NCBI GenBank assembly: GCA_963767685.1
Contig: CAVYEZ010000001.1
Coordinates: 682,001 to 746,000, forward strand
Origin: Trebonia sp963767685
GTDB taxonomy: Bacteria; Actinomycetota; Actinomycetes; Streptosporangiales; Streptosporangiaceae
DNA: 64,000 bases
Direction: 5' to 3'
Shown here: positions 23,919-32,009 of the stretch, piece by piece
How positions within the stretch are numbered: the first letter of the stretch is position 1
Layout: every line of letters begins with the position of its first letter
Made by a program: the position numbers and the translations under genes
The notes under the pieces: generated by a model
The model's input: the letters and a program-made list of their open reading frames with translations, nothing else
The model's database searches: none
Told to the model about the DNA's origin: nothing

Positions 23919-24340
23919 TCAACCAGCCTCTTCAGCTTCGACCGCAGGGTCTCCACCTTCGCCTTGTCCGTGCCCAGCCCCGCCGCCGCGGCGATCTGCG
24001 CCGCCCGCAGCGGCCGCCCCGCGTCCTCGGCCACCTCCACCAGGTCCCGGTAGGCCTGCGGCAGCACGGAAACCTCAAGCCCCGCCTGCCACAGCGGCAC
24101 CGCAAGCACCCCGACCGCCGGCGAACGGCCCGCAGCCTCAGGCTCCGCCGCCGGCGGGACGCCCGCGTCGGCCTCGCCCAGCACCTCATCGACCATCTCC
24201 AGGGCGATCACCAGCCGAGACACCCGCTCCGCGACCACGGTCAGACGCTCAGCCAGCTCGGCGATCCGCCCGCGCAGTTCCTCCGCCTCCGCCCGGGCCG
24301 CCGCCTCCCGGCGCTGCAGTTCATCGATCAGCGACCCCAT
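23804..24340 (-). CDS. Coiled-coil/winged-helix protein, C-terminally truncated
   Basis: ATG 24340 follows an aaggagg site. The N-terminus is a coiled coil (GSLIDELQRREAAARAEAEE ... RIAELAERLTVVAERVSRL). A linker and a helical DNA-binding-like module follow (LPQAYRDLVEVAEDAGRPLR, AAQIAAAAGLGTDKAKVETL, RSKLKRLVERCW). Homologous actinomycete proteins of this sort occur near insertion sequences and end soon after the last motif. Here the sequence after VERCW is replaced by Arg/Pro-rich nonsense from the junction with the transposase remnant (about 23918). It is truncated by rearrangement. Confidence 0.65.
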   Translation of the reverse strand: MGSLIDELQRREAAARAEAEELRGRIAELAERLTVVAERVSRLVIALEMVDEVLGEADAGVPPAAEPEAAGRSPAVGVLAVPLWQAGLEVSVLPQAYRDLVEVAEDAGRPLRAAQIAAAAGLGTDKAKVETLRSKLKRLVERCWPGSAPGQRPRSPPRRTPPASLPRCGPALTPVSAT

Positions 24341-24684
24341 CAAGCGCCCTCCTTGCTCCTGCCCGAAACAGTAGAAGCCAGCAGGCGCCGACAACAGCCC
24401 AACCGTCAACTCTCCAGGTCAGCCAGTCACTTCAGACGAGCTGCACCCCGTTCGATCAGCTGCGGGCGTTCGCGCTCAGCCCCGCGCGGTCGGTGCTGCT
24501 GCGCGGCCTGGCTGGCGCCTGACACTCATTTACGCCCGGTCCTTCCGTCCAGCGTGCCCGCACGGTGGACGGACCGGTCCCAGCTGGACCGTGGCTCGGC
24601 CGCTGCCATCTCCGGCTCAGCCGCGCCGCCAGTGGCCCGCAGGGCCCCGAGTGACTACCCCGCGCTCGAAGTGAGGGATGAACT
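24341..24684. other. Spacer with a possible gene 3' end
   Basis: No full gene is seen. The plus-strand frame 24446-24523 reads CTPFDQLRAFALSPARSVLL then RGLAGA and a stop; it could be the end of a lost protein. The rest has no coding pattern. Confidence 0.35.
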
Positions 24685-25218
24685 ATGCGTACCACCCCCA
24701 TCGCCGCCGTCCCGGAGCCGGATCGTCTCGGTCTGCCCGGTGAGGTGCTGACCCGCCGGGCGGTCACCGCGGTCACCGCGACTATCGTCGCGATGACGTT
24801 CGCGTTCTCCCTGGGCAACGTGACCCGTCTCTGCCTGAACCTGGGCATTACCGCGTGGATTGCCTGGCTAGTCGCCCCGGCGGTCGACCTCAGCGTCATC
24901 GGCCTGCTGACCGGGATGCGGTTCCTATCCCTGCACGGGTACGCCGACGCCCAGCTGGCCGGGCTGCAGCGCATGCTGCGGTTCTGCGGCCTGCTCACCC
25001 TGGCCCTGAACACCGCCGGCGCCATCGGCCACCGCCAGTACGGCACCGCCCTGGTCGACGCCGTCGGCCCCGCCCTGCTGATCGGCTGGAGCGAGGCCGG
25101 GCCCTGGCTGCTGCGCCAGATCCACGCCGTCTGCCCGCCAGTCGCACGACCCGAGCCTGCCGTCCGTCACGCCGTGCCAGACAGACACCCGCAGCAACCC
25201 GACAGAACTAGCGAATAA
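24685..25218 (+). CDS. DUF2637 / SpdB-like membrane protein of a conjugative element
   Basis: ATG 24685 has a gaggg site. Four to five helices follow the DUF2637 pattern: FAFSLGNVTRLCLNLGITAW, WLVAPAVDLSVIGLLTGMRF, LLTLALNTAGAIGHRQYG and PALLIGWSEAGPWLLRQI. This family is carried by actinomycete integrative and conjugative elements and plasmids, where SpdB-like proteins help spread DNA between hyphal compartments. The C-terminal tail is polar. It ends 29 bp before the tRNA-Gly, the expected edge of an integrated element. No integrase, relaxase or TraB/FtsK gene remains. Confidence 0.8.
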   Translation: MRTTPIAAVPEPDRLGLPGEVLTRRAVTAVTATIVAMTFAFSLGNVTRLCLNLGITAWIAWLVAPAVDLSVIGLLTGMRFLSLHGYADAQLAGLQRMLRFCGLLTLALNTAGAIGHRQYGTALVDAVGPALLIGWSEAGPWLLRQIHAVCPPVARPEPAVRHAVPDRHPQQPDRTSE

Positions 25219-25246
25219 GAGCCCTGACCTGGCCTGAAATGATAAG

Positions 25247-25317
25247 AGCGGATGACGGGAATCGAACCCGCATGACCAGCTTGGAAGGCTGGGGCTCTAC
25301 CATTGAGCTACATCCGC
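25247..25317 (-). tRNA. tRNA-Gly (anticodon TCC)
   Basis: Seven-pair acceptor stem (5' gcggatg with 3' catccgc), D arm gctc/gagc, anticodon stem ccagc/gctgg with loop cttccaa (anticodon TCC), and T arm with ggttcgattcc. No CCA is encoded. The 3' part is repeated at 16439-16479 and, degenerately, at 2328-2366, so it is the attachment gene for integrated elements. Confidence 0.97.
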
Positions 25318-25596
25318 CTGGCTCGTCCCGCGACGAGCACCACCAGCAGCGTACCGGGTCGCATGGCCAACCAAAGAATTATCCCGAACGGCCGCCTGCT
25401 TCCACCCGCCGCGCCGCCCGTCTTCGCGGCCGTCGGCCGGCCCGGCGCCCTGCCAAGTTCCCCATAGTGGAACATTGCTGTTGACGCGTGACTGACGGCC
25501 CACCCCTGGGTCATGGGCCGCCAAGTGAGGCAGCGTGTCACACGCGCGTAACAATCCAACGTTGACGGCGTAACCTTCGGCGTTTCTGCTGTGAGC

Positions 25597-27567
25597 ATGG
25601 CTTTTCTTGTTGATGCCCAGGACGCGGCCGGCGGACTGAACGCCCCGGCACCGCACCCGCTCGCCCCGCTGACCGCCGCCGAGATCGAGGCCGCCGCTAG
25701 CGTCGTCAAGGCGGCCAAGGGCCTCAGCGAGACCGCTCGGTTCGTGTACCTCTCCCTCTACGAGCCGCCGAAGCAGGAGGTGATCGCCTTCGAGGCGGGC
25801 GGCCCCGTCCCCGACCGGCTCGTGAAGGCCGTCATCAGGGAGCGGGCCGAGCACGCCACCTACGAGGGCGTCGTCCGGCTCCCCGACGGCAAGGTCGTCA
25901 ACTACCAGCGGGTCCCCGGAGTCCAGCCGAGCGTCATGTTCGAAGAGTTCATGGCCGCCGAGGACATCGTCCGCAACGACCCGCGCTGGCAGGAGGCGAT
26001 GCGCAAGCGCGGCATTACCAACTTCGACCTGTGCATGATCGACCCGTGGTCCACGCCGAACGTCGAGCCCGGGGTCGGCCCCGAGGACGGCCGCTTCGTC
26101 TCCCCGCTGACCTGGGTGCGCGACGACCCGGACGACAACGGCTACGCCCATCCGGTCGACGGCGTCGTGACCAGGGTCGACCTGGACACGCTGACCGTCG
26201 TCAGCGTCGAAGACCACGGCGTCCGGCCGCTGCCGCCCAAGAAGGCCAACTACTCCGCGGCGAAGATCACCGACCCGGACAACGTGCCGTACTTCCCCGA
26301 CGGGCCGCGCGCGGACGTCAAGCCGCTCGACATCATCCAGCACGAGGGCCCGAGCTTTACCGTCGACGGCCACCACCTCACGTGGCAGAAGTGGGATCTG
26401 CGGATCGGCTTCACCGCCCGGGAAGGCCTGGTGCTGCACCGCATCAGCTACGCGGGCAGGAGCATCGTCCACCGCGCGAGCCTGAGCGAGATGTTCGTTC
26501 CCTACGGCGACCCCGGCCCGATGCACTACCGCAAGCTCGTGCTCGACGAGGGGGAGTACGGCATCGGGCTGCTCACCAACTCCCTCGAACTCGGCTGCGA
26601 CTGCCTCGGCGAGATCGCCTACCTGGACGGCGTGGTCAACGACAACGACGGCAAGGCCGTCACCCTGCCGAACGCCGTCTGCCTGCACGAAGAGGACCAC
26701 GGCATCGCGTGGAAGCACACCGACTTCCGCACCGGCTACGTGGAAGTGCGACGGATGCGGCGGATGGTCGTGTCGAGCATCGTCACCGTCGGCAACTACG
26801 AGTACGCCTACTACTGGTACCTGTACCAGGACGGCACGATCGAGTACGAGGTCAAGCTGTCGGGCGTGATCTCCAACGGCGTCGTCCGCCCCGGGGAAAC
26901 GCCCGAGCACGGCGTCGTCGTCGCCCCCGGCGTCTACGGCCCGCACCACCAGCACTTCTTCAACGTCCGGCTGGACATGGCGGTCGACGGCGCGACCAAC
27001 CGGGTCTACGAGGTCACCCCGACCGCCGACCAGGCCGGCCCGTTGAACCCGGTCGGCAACGCCTGGCGGGCACAGGAAGTCCTCATCGCGGACGAGACCA
27101 TGGCCAGGCGCGAGGCGGATCCCCTCGCCGGGCGGTACTGGAAGATCGCCAACGACAACGTCAAGAACGAACTCGGCCAGCCCGTCGCCTACAAGCTGAT
27201 GCCTAGCCACATGATCAGGCCGTTCGCGCACCCCGGCTCGGCCGTCGCCAGGCGGGCGCCGTTCATGTTCAGCCCGCTCTGGGTTACCGCCCACGACCGG
27301 GACGAACTGTTCGCCACCGGCGACTACCCGAACCAGGCGGCGGGCGGCCAGGGGCTCCCGGAATTCGCCGCCAAGGAGCGCAACCTCACGGACACCGACG
27401 TGGTGCTCTGGTTCACCTTCGGCACCAACCACGTCGCCCGTCCCGAGGACTGGCCGGTCATGCCCGTCCACCCGATCGGCTTCAAGCTGCTCCCTGCGGG
27501 CTTCTTCGTCGGCAACCCGTCGCTTGACAACCCCGAGCCCGGCGGCGATCACTGTCAGCATCATTAA
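25597..27567 (+). CDS. Primary-amine oxidase (copper/topaquinone)
   Basis: The protein is 656 aa. The topaquinone precursor Tyr is in VGNYEYAYYW (about residue 402). The copper His-x-His is in YGPHHQHFFNV (about 449-451) and the third ligand is in FGTNHVARPEDWPVMP (about 614). The catalytic base Asp is in EIAYLDGVV (about 343). The small N-terminal domain (HPLAPLTAAEIEAAASVVKA) is typical. It deaminates primary amines to aldehyde, ammonia and H2O2. No signal peptide is seen, so it is probably cytoplasmic. The start is ATG 25597 or GTG 25591, both without a ribosome site. It pairs with the permease downstream. Confidence 0.95.
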   Translation: MAFLVDAQDAAGGLNAPAPHPLAPLTAAEIEAAASVVKAAKGLSETARFVYLSLYEPPKQEVIAFEAGGPVPDRLVKAVIRERAEHATYEGVVRLPDGKVVNYQRVPGVQPSVMFEEFMAAEDIVRNDPRWQEAMRKRGITNFDLCMIDPWSTPNVEPGVGPEDGRFVSPLTWVRDDPDDNGYAHPVDGVVTRVDLDTLTVVSVEDHGVRPLPPKKANYSAAKITDPDNVPYFPDGPRADVKPLDIIQHEGPSFTVDGHHLTWQKWDLRIGFTAREGLVLHRISYAGRSIVHRASLSEMFVPYGDPGPMHYRKLVLDEGEYGIGLLTNSLELGCDCLGEIAYLDGVVNDNDGKAVTLPNAVCLHEEDHGIAWKHTDFRTGYVEVRRMRRMVVSSIVTVGNYEYAYYWYLYQDGTIEYEVKLSGVISNGVVRPGETPEHGVVVAPGVYGPHHQHFFNVRLDMAVDGATNRVYEVTPTADQAGPLNPVGNAWRAQEVLIADETMARREADPLAGRYWKIANDNVKNELGQPVAYKLMPSHMIRPFAHPGSAVARRAPFMFSPLWVTAHDRDELFATGDYPNQAAGGQGLPEFAAKERNLTDTDVVLWFTFGTNHVARPEDWPVMPVHPIGFKLLPAGFFVGNPSLDNPEPGGDHCQHH

Positions 27568-27616
27568 ACAAAAGTCAAAACAAAGAGATAACGGCAATAA
27601 TTAGAGGAACGGATGT

Positions 27617-29098
27617 ATGGCCACTGCCCAGACTGACCTAGCCGTTGATTCCGGCATCACGCTCCAGAAGCGAGTCCTCTCCACGCCGGAGGTGCTCGCC
27701 CAGTCGGTGGCCAACATGGCCCCGAGCGCGGCAATGGCGCTGCTCCCGCTTTTCGTCTTCCTTGACGCCGGCAATGGCGCCTGGCTGTCGTTCGGCATCA
27801 GCATCGTCGTCCTGCTGGTCGTCGCGTACTGCGCGGCCCAGTTCGCCACCAGGATCAACTCGGCCGGCTCGTTCTACGTCTGGGTAACCCGGGCCCTCGG
27901 CCCCGGCGCGGGCAGCGCGGCGGGCTGGGGACTGGTCCTCGGCTACCTGTTCACCGGGATCGCCTGCGTCCTCGGCTTCGAGATCTACGGCGACAACCTG
28001 CTCGTCGGGTTCGGCCTGTCGCCGGGCAATCACGTCGTCCGGGGGCTCCTCTACATCGTGGGCGGCCTGGCCCCGGCCATCATGGCGGTGTCGGACATCA
28101 AGATCTCGCAGCGAGTGGCGTTTATCCTTGAGTCCGTCTCCGTGACGATCATCCTGATCCTGTGCATCGCCGTCTACGTGCACAACGGCGGGGTCATCGA
28201 CACCCACCAGCTCTCGCTCACGGGGGCGAAGCCCGGCGGCATCGTGGTGGGCATGGTGCTCGCCATCTTCGCGTTCGTCGGCTTCGAGTCGGCGGGCGCG
28301 CTCGGCCAGGAGGCGAAGAACCCGGCCCGCTCCGTGCCCCGCGCGATCATCTGGTCCTGCGGCATCATCGGCGTGTTCTACCTGATCGTGGTCTACGCGC
28401 AGATCTACGGGTTCGGCGACGCGGCCTTCGCCAAGGCGAGCGCCCCGCTGCCGCAGCTCGCCTCCGTCGTCGGCCTCGGCGAACTCGGCCACTTCATCGC
28501 GATCGGCATCACCTGCTCGATGTTCGCCTGCGCGCTCGCCTGCCTCACCGCGGGCTCGCGGATGCTGCTGTCCCTCGGGCATGACGGGCTGCTGCCCAAG
28601 ATGTTCACGCACACGTCCAAGCACACCCACGCGCCCTCGTTCGCGATCTGGGCGGTGGCGATCCCCATGACGGTCATCCCGGCCGCCTACATCCTCGCGG
28701 GCTCAAGCGACGCGGTCCTCAGCAGTGAGGAAGGCACCCTCGCCACCTACGGCTTCATGGTCGCGTACGCGCTTGTCGCCCTCGCCGCTCCGCTCTACCT
28801 GCGCAAGATCGGCGAGAACAAGCCACTCGCGTGGGTGATCGGCATCCTCGGCGCGGTCACGATGCTGTTCGTCTTCTACGTGAACTGGATACCGACGGCC
28901 ATCCCGAACGACATCTTCCCCGCGCTGGCCTGGCCGTACAACGCGCTGCCGTACGTGTTCCTGGGCTGGACCGCGATCGGCCTGGCCTGGTACTTCGTCA
29001 TCAAGTTCACCAGGCCAGAGGTCGTCCGCTCGGCCGGCACGTGGGGTGACGCGTCGGACCCGGCCGCCGCGGCGGAGGAGGCGGCCCACCGCGCCTAA
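27617..29098 (+). CDS. APC-family amino acid/amine permease
   Basis: ATG 27617 has a gagg site. Twelve membrane helices are seen. The APC consensus segments are LSTPEVLAQSVANMAPSAAM (helix 1), INSAGSFYVWVTRALGPGAG (helix 3) and AIFAFVGFESAGALGQEAKN followed by PARSVPRAIIWS (helix 6 and loop). The 493-aa length is normal. It follows the amine oxidase by 50 bp and probably imports its substrate (an amine or amino acid). The C-terminus is acidic and Ala-rich. A bidirectional hairpin separates it from the iclR-like gene. Confidence 0.92.
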   Translation: MATAQTDLAVDSGITLQKRVLSTPEVLAQSVANMAPSAAMALLPLFVFLDAGNGAWLSFGISIVVLLVVAYCAAQFATRINSAGSFYVWVTRALGPGAGSAAGWGLVLGYLFTGIACVLGFEIYGDNLLVGFGLSPGNHVVRGLLYIVGGLAPAIMAVSDIKISQRVAFILESVSVTIILILCIAVYVHNGGVIDTHQLSLTGAKPGGIVVGMVLAIFAFVGFESAGALGQEAKNPARSVPRAIIWSCGIIGVFYLIVVYAQIYGFGDAAFAKASAPLPQLASVVGLGELGHFIAIGITCSMFACALACLTAGSRMLLSLGHDGLLPKMFTHTSKHTHAPSFAIWAVAIPMTVIPAAYILAGSSDAVLSSEEGTLATYGFMVAYALVALAAPLYLRKIGENKPLAWVIGILGAVTMLFVFYVNWIPTAIPNDIFPALAWPYNALPYVFLGWTAIGLAWYFVIKFTRPEVVRSAGTWGDASDPAAAAEEAAHRA

Positions 29099-29106
29099 GG
29101 GCAGCC

Positions 29107-29169
29107 GCTCACTGGATCGTGGACCGCTGAACACGCCCTAGCGCGCTCATCGATCCACGATCTGTGAGC
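29107..29169. terminator. Bidirectional hairpin between permease and iclR-like gene
   Basis: gctcac-tg-gatcgtgga (29107-29123) pairs with tccacgatc-t-gtgagc (29154-29169). It sits between convergent genes, so it can end transcription from both sides. Confidence 0.75.
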
Positions 29170-29188
29170 CGTCGGCCGACGGCTGACG

Positions 29189-29968
29189 TCAGATCACCAG
29201 CGACGAGATCTGCCGCGCGGTCCCCTGCAGCACCGGACCGAACTGATCGGCCAGCTCGCTCATCGGCGCCGGAGACCAGGGGAACGCGAGGTTCACCGCC
29301 GCTACGACCGGCCCGGACCGTGACCTGATGGGCGCCGCGATCGACCGGAGCCCGCTGTCAAGTTCCTCGTCGTTGAGCGCGAGCCCGGTGCGCCGCACCT
29401 GGCTGAGTTCCGCGAGCAGCGTGGCCCTGGTCGTGTGGCTGCGCGGGCCCCGGGGGAGCAGCTCGATCCGGTCCAGCAGGTCGTCCAGGTCGGGCTGTGC
29501 CAGGAACGCGAGCAGCGCCTTGCCCGTCGCGCTGCAGTAGGACGGTATCCGCGAGCCCGCGTGCAGACTGAATTCGAGGTGGTGGTACCGGCCGGGCCGG
29601 CCCCGGATCCGGTCGATGAGGATCACGTCGGTGTCATCGCGGATCGCGAGGTTCGAGGTGTGCCCGGTGGTGGCGCTGAGCCGCTGCAGGTGCGGTGCCG
29701 CGATCTCGCGCAGGCCGAGCGCGCCGAGCACGGAAAATCCGAGGTCGAGGACGCGGATGGCGAGCCGGTACTTCCGCGTCGCCTCGTCCTGGTCGAGGTA
29801 GCCGAGCTTGGCGAGGGTGGAGACGTAGCGGTGCGTGGTACTGCGGGTGAGATCGAGCTGCTGCGCCAGTTCGCTGATCCCGAGGGCCGGGCGGTCCGGG
29901 GTGAACGCGCTGAGAATCGCCAGGCCACGTTCGAGTGACTGCGAAGAAGCGGAATCGTCATGCGGCAT
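29189..29968 (-). CDS. IclR-family transcriptional regulator
   Basis: The winged helix (about residues 1-75) contains QSLERGLAILSAFTPDRPAL and ISELAQQLDLTRSTTHRYVS. The effector domain (about 85-255) contains IPSYCSATGKALLAFL and the loop GLALNDEELDSGLRSIAAPI. ATG 29968 fits the usual start of the family, but no ribosome site precedes it: a palindrome and a taatat box abut the ATG, so it is probably leaderless. It lies between the amine oxidase/permease pair and the binding-protein gene and likely controls both, as IclR proteins often govern catabolic neighbours. Confidence 0.92.
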   Translation of the reverse strand: MPHDDSASSQSLERGLAILSAFTPDRPALGISELAQQLDLTRSTTHRYVSTLAKLGYLDQDEATRKYRLAIRVLDLGFSVLGALGLREIAAPHLQRLSATTGHTSNLAIRDDTDVILIDRIRGRPGRYHHLEFSLHAGSRIPSYCSATGKALLAFLAQPDLDDLLDRIELLPRGPRSHTTRATLLAELSQVRRTGLALNDEELDSGLRSIAAPIRSRSGPVVAAVNLAFPWSPAPMSELADQFGPVLQGTARQISSLVI

Positions 29969-29985
29969 GTTCCAAATATTAGAAC
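29969..29985. promoter_or_regulatory. Palindromic operator and -10 box touching the iclR-like start
   Basis: gttccaaatattagaac is a near-perfect 17-bp dyad (gttcyaa arms). On the minus strand it contains taatat ending seven bases before the ATG, the right distance for a -10 box of a leaderless message. Binding of the regulator here would directly block its own promoter. Confidence 0.6.
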
Positions 29986-30185
29986 GCCGTGTTGACAACT
30001 GGACTTCGCATCCCAGACTCGGAACATGCTCCTTGCGAGCCGACAGCTAACCCAGCAGTAGCCACGATCACCTCACGAATCCCTTAGCGATCGATAACAG
30101 CTACCAGGTACACCGCAATATCCGACGTCATCCCGGTGCGAAAGCGGTTCATCTCCACCGGAATGCCAACCGAGAGGTTCATAGA

Positions 30186-31574
30186 GTGACAGAGCATGAC
30201 GTTTCGAGGCGCACCCTGTTCCGCGCGGCTGGCGTCGGCGCGGCCGTCGTTGGCGGCGGCGCCCTTATTGAGGCCTGCAGCTCGGGGATTCAGGGCGCCG
30301 CCTCCTCGTCGACATCGTCATCCGCGAGCACCGGCAGCAGCGCCTCGGCCGGGACCACGAGCAAGGAAATCACGATCGGCTGGATTCACCCGGTGACCGG
30401 CTCGCTGGCCGGCTTCGGCTACCCGGACGCCTGGGTGCTGCAGCAGGTGATGGCGACGTCGCAGTTCAAGAACGGGATCAAGGCCGGCGGCTCCACCTAC
30501 TCGGTCAACATCAAGTCCTACGACACCCAGTCGAGCGTGACCCGGGCCGGGGCGCTGGCCAAGCAGGCCATCCAGCAGGACAACGTCGACCTGCTGTTCG
30601 CCTCTTCCACCCCGGAGACCGTGAACGCGGTCGCCACCGAGGCGGAGACGCTGGGCACGCCGCTGGTCTGCTCCAACATCCCGTGGGAGTCCTGGTACAT
30701 CAACCTGGGCGGCAACCCGCAGAAGCCGACGCTCAAGCCCAAGTGGACCGTGATGTACTTCCTCGGCGCCGAGCACCTCGCGCTCGCCTTCGAGCCGATG
30801 TGGAACCGGATCGGCGAGAAGTACGGCAACAACCACAAGGTCGCGGCCGCGTTCCCGAACGACCCTGACGGCAACGCCTTCCGTGCCGTCTTCCCGCAGG
30901 TACTCAAGCCGCTGGGCTACACGCTTGACCTGTCGACGGCCTACCCGGACGGGCTGACCAACTACACGTCGATGATCACGACGTTCAAGAACGGCGGCGA
31001 CGACTTCTTCACCAACGTCCCGCTGCCCCCCGACTTCGCCACCATGTGGACCCAGTCGCTGCAGCAGGGCTTCAAGCCCAAGCTCGCCACCGTCGCCAAG
31101 GTGCTGCTGTTCCCGACCGACGCCTACGCCATGGGCTCCAAGGTCTACAACATCGCCACCGACGCGTGGTGGGTGCCGGAGCTGCCGTGGCACTCCTCGC
31201 TGACCGGGCAGACCTGCACCGAGCTCGGGGCCGCGTTCACCGCGGCGGGCCTGGGCCAGCCGAACCAGAACATCTCCAACTTCACGCTGTTCGAGATCGC
31301 CTACGCGGCGCTGTCCGCGGTCGACAACCCGCACGACAAGGCGGCCCTGATGACGGCGCTGACGCAGGTCAAGCTGCCGGAGGCGGTAGCGGGCCCGATC
31401 GACTACACCTCCACCAACGCCAAGACCAACCCCGCCCCCGGGGTCGCGATTACCCTGCCGGTCGGCATCCAGTGGCAGAAGGGCACCAAGTACCCGCTGG
31501 AGTACAAGGTGGTCGACAACACGCTGCAGCCGAACGCGAAGGTCAACGGCGACCTGCTGCCCACCTTCGCGTAG
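30186..31574 (+). CDS. ABC-type (branched-chain amino acid/amide) substrate-binding protein, Tat lipoprotein
   Basis: GTG 30186 follows gagagg. The N-terminus has a twin-arginine signal (VSRRTLFRAAGVGAAVVGGG) running into a lipobox (LIEACSSG). The mature part is a type-1 periplasmic-binding (Peripla_BP_6-like) fold with ITIGWIHPVTGSLAGFGYPD, AKQAIQQDNVDLLFASSTPE and NNHKVAAAFPNDPDGNAFR. It resembles the amide/urea or branched-chain amino acid binders. No permease or ATPase genes accompany it, so it must share another transporter or act as a sensor. Its place beside amine oxidase and IclR suggests an amine or amide ligand. Confidence 0.88.
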   Translation: MTEHDVSRRTLFRAAGVGAAVVGGGALIEACSSGIQGAASSSTSSSASTGSSASAGTTSKEITIGWIHPVTGSLAGFGYPDAWVLQQVMATSQFKNGIKAGGSTYSVNIKSYDTQSSVTRAGALAKQAIQQDNVDLLFASSTPETVNAVATEAETLGTPLVCSNIPWESWYINLGGNPQKPTLKPKWTVMYFLGAEHLALAFEPMWNRIGEKYGNNHKVAAAFPNDPDGNAFRAVFPQVLKPLGYTLDLSTAYPDGLTNYTSMITTFKNGGDDFFTNVPLPPDFATMWTQSLQQGFKPKLATVAKVLLFPTDAYAMGSKVYNIATDAWWVPELPWHSSLTGQTCTELGAAFTAAGLGQPNQNISNFTLFEIAYAALSAVDNPHDKAALMTALTQVKLPEAVAGPIDYTSTNAKTNPAPGVAITLPVGIQWQKGTKYPLEYKVVDNTLQPNAKVNGDLLPTFA

Positions 31575-31588
31575 CCAGCAACGCCGAA

Positions 31589-31629
31589 TGCCTGGTCCGC
31601 CCGCGCAACACCGCCGGGCGGACCAGGCA
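31589..31629 (+). terminator. Strong hairpin after the binding-protein gene
   Basis: tgcctggtccgcccg pairs with cgggcggaccaggca around a 10-11-base loop, 15 bp after the stop codon. There is no T-run, but the long perfect stem is typical of actinomycete terminators. Confidence 0.85.
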
Positions 31630-31653
31630 ACGACTGTAAGCAGCCGCGCGATC

Positions 31654-31854
31654 AGCGGGCGAAGCCCGCAGCCGGGGGTCGTCCCCCCGGGAAGGTACTG
31701 CGGACTGCGGCGAAGCTGGCCGAAGGCCAGCGAGCACCGCAGCCGCCGGGTTGGCGGGCGGAGCCCGCAGCCGGGGGGTCCGGGGGGTCGTCCCCCCGGG
31801 AAGGTACTGCGGACTGCGGCGAAGCTGGCCGAAGGCCAGCGAGCACCGCAGCCG
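31654..31854. repeat. Two tandem GC-rich repeats (identical 70-bp core)
   Basis: The 70 bp at 31676-31745 recur exactly at 31785-31854, 109 bp apart, and the preceding cccgcagccgggg segment is also duplicated. Each copy contains the palindrome gggggtcgtccccccggg, the reverse of motifs at 39943, 42949 and 45006. It lies between a terminator and tRNA-Pro. Confidence 0.9.
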
Positions 31855-31860
31855 GTCTCG

Positions 31861-31935
31861 TCGGGCTGGCGGGACTCGAACCCGCGACCTCGTGCACCCA
31901 AAGCACGCGCGCTAGCCAAGCTGCGCTACAGCCCG
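31861..31935 (-). tRNA. tRNA-Pro (anticodon TGG)
   Basis: Acceptor stem cgggctg/cagcccg, discriminator A, anticodon stem cgtgc/gcacg with loop tttgggt (anticodon TGG), and T arm with gcgggttcgaacccgc. No CCA is encoded. The GC repeat pair abuts its 3' end. Confidence 0.96.
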
Positions 31936-32009
31936 TGTCGCGAAGAGTCTAGCGCCTCCGTGACCCGCTCCGGATGGACCGAGGACGACCCGCGCCCAAG
32001 CATCGCCGC

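Noticed and set aside
25297..27597. Minus-strand 766-aa open frame opposite the amine oxidase gene
   Set aside because: It is a GC-rich antisense shadow: the plus strand has full active-site motifs, while the minus product is a low-complexity Val/Asp/Arg string.
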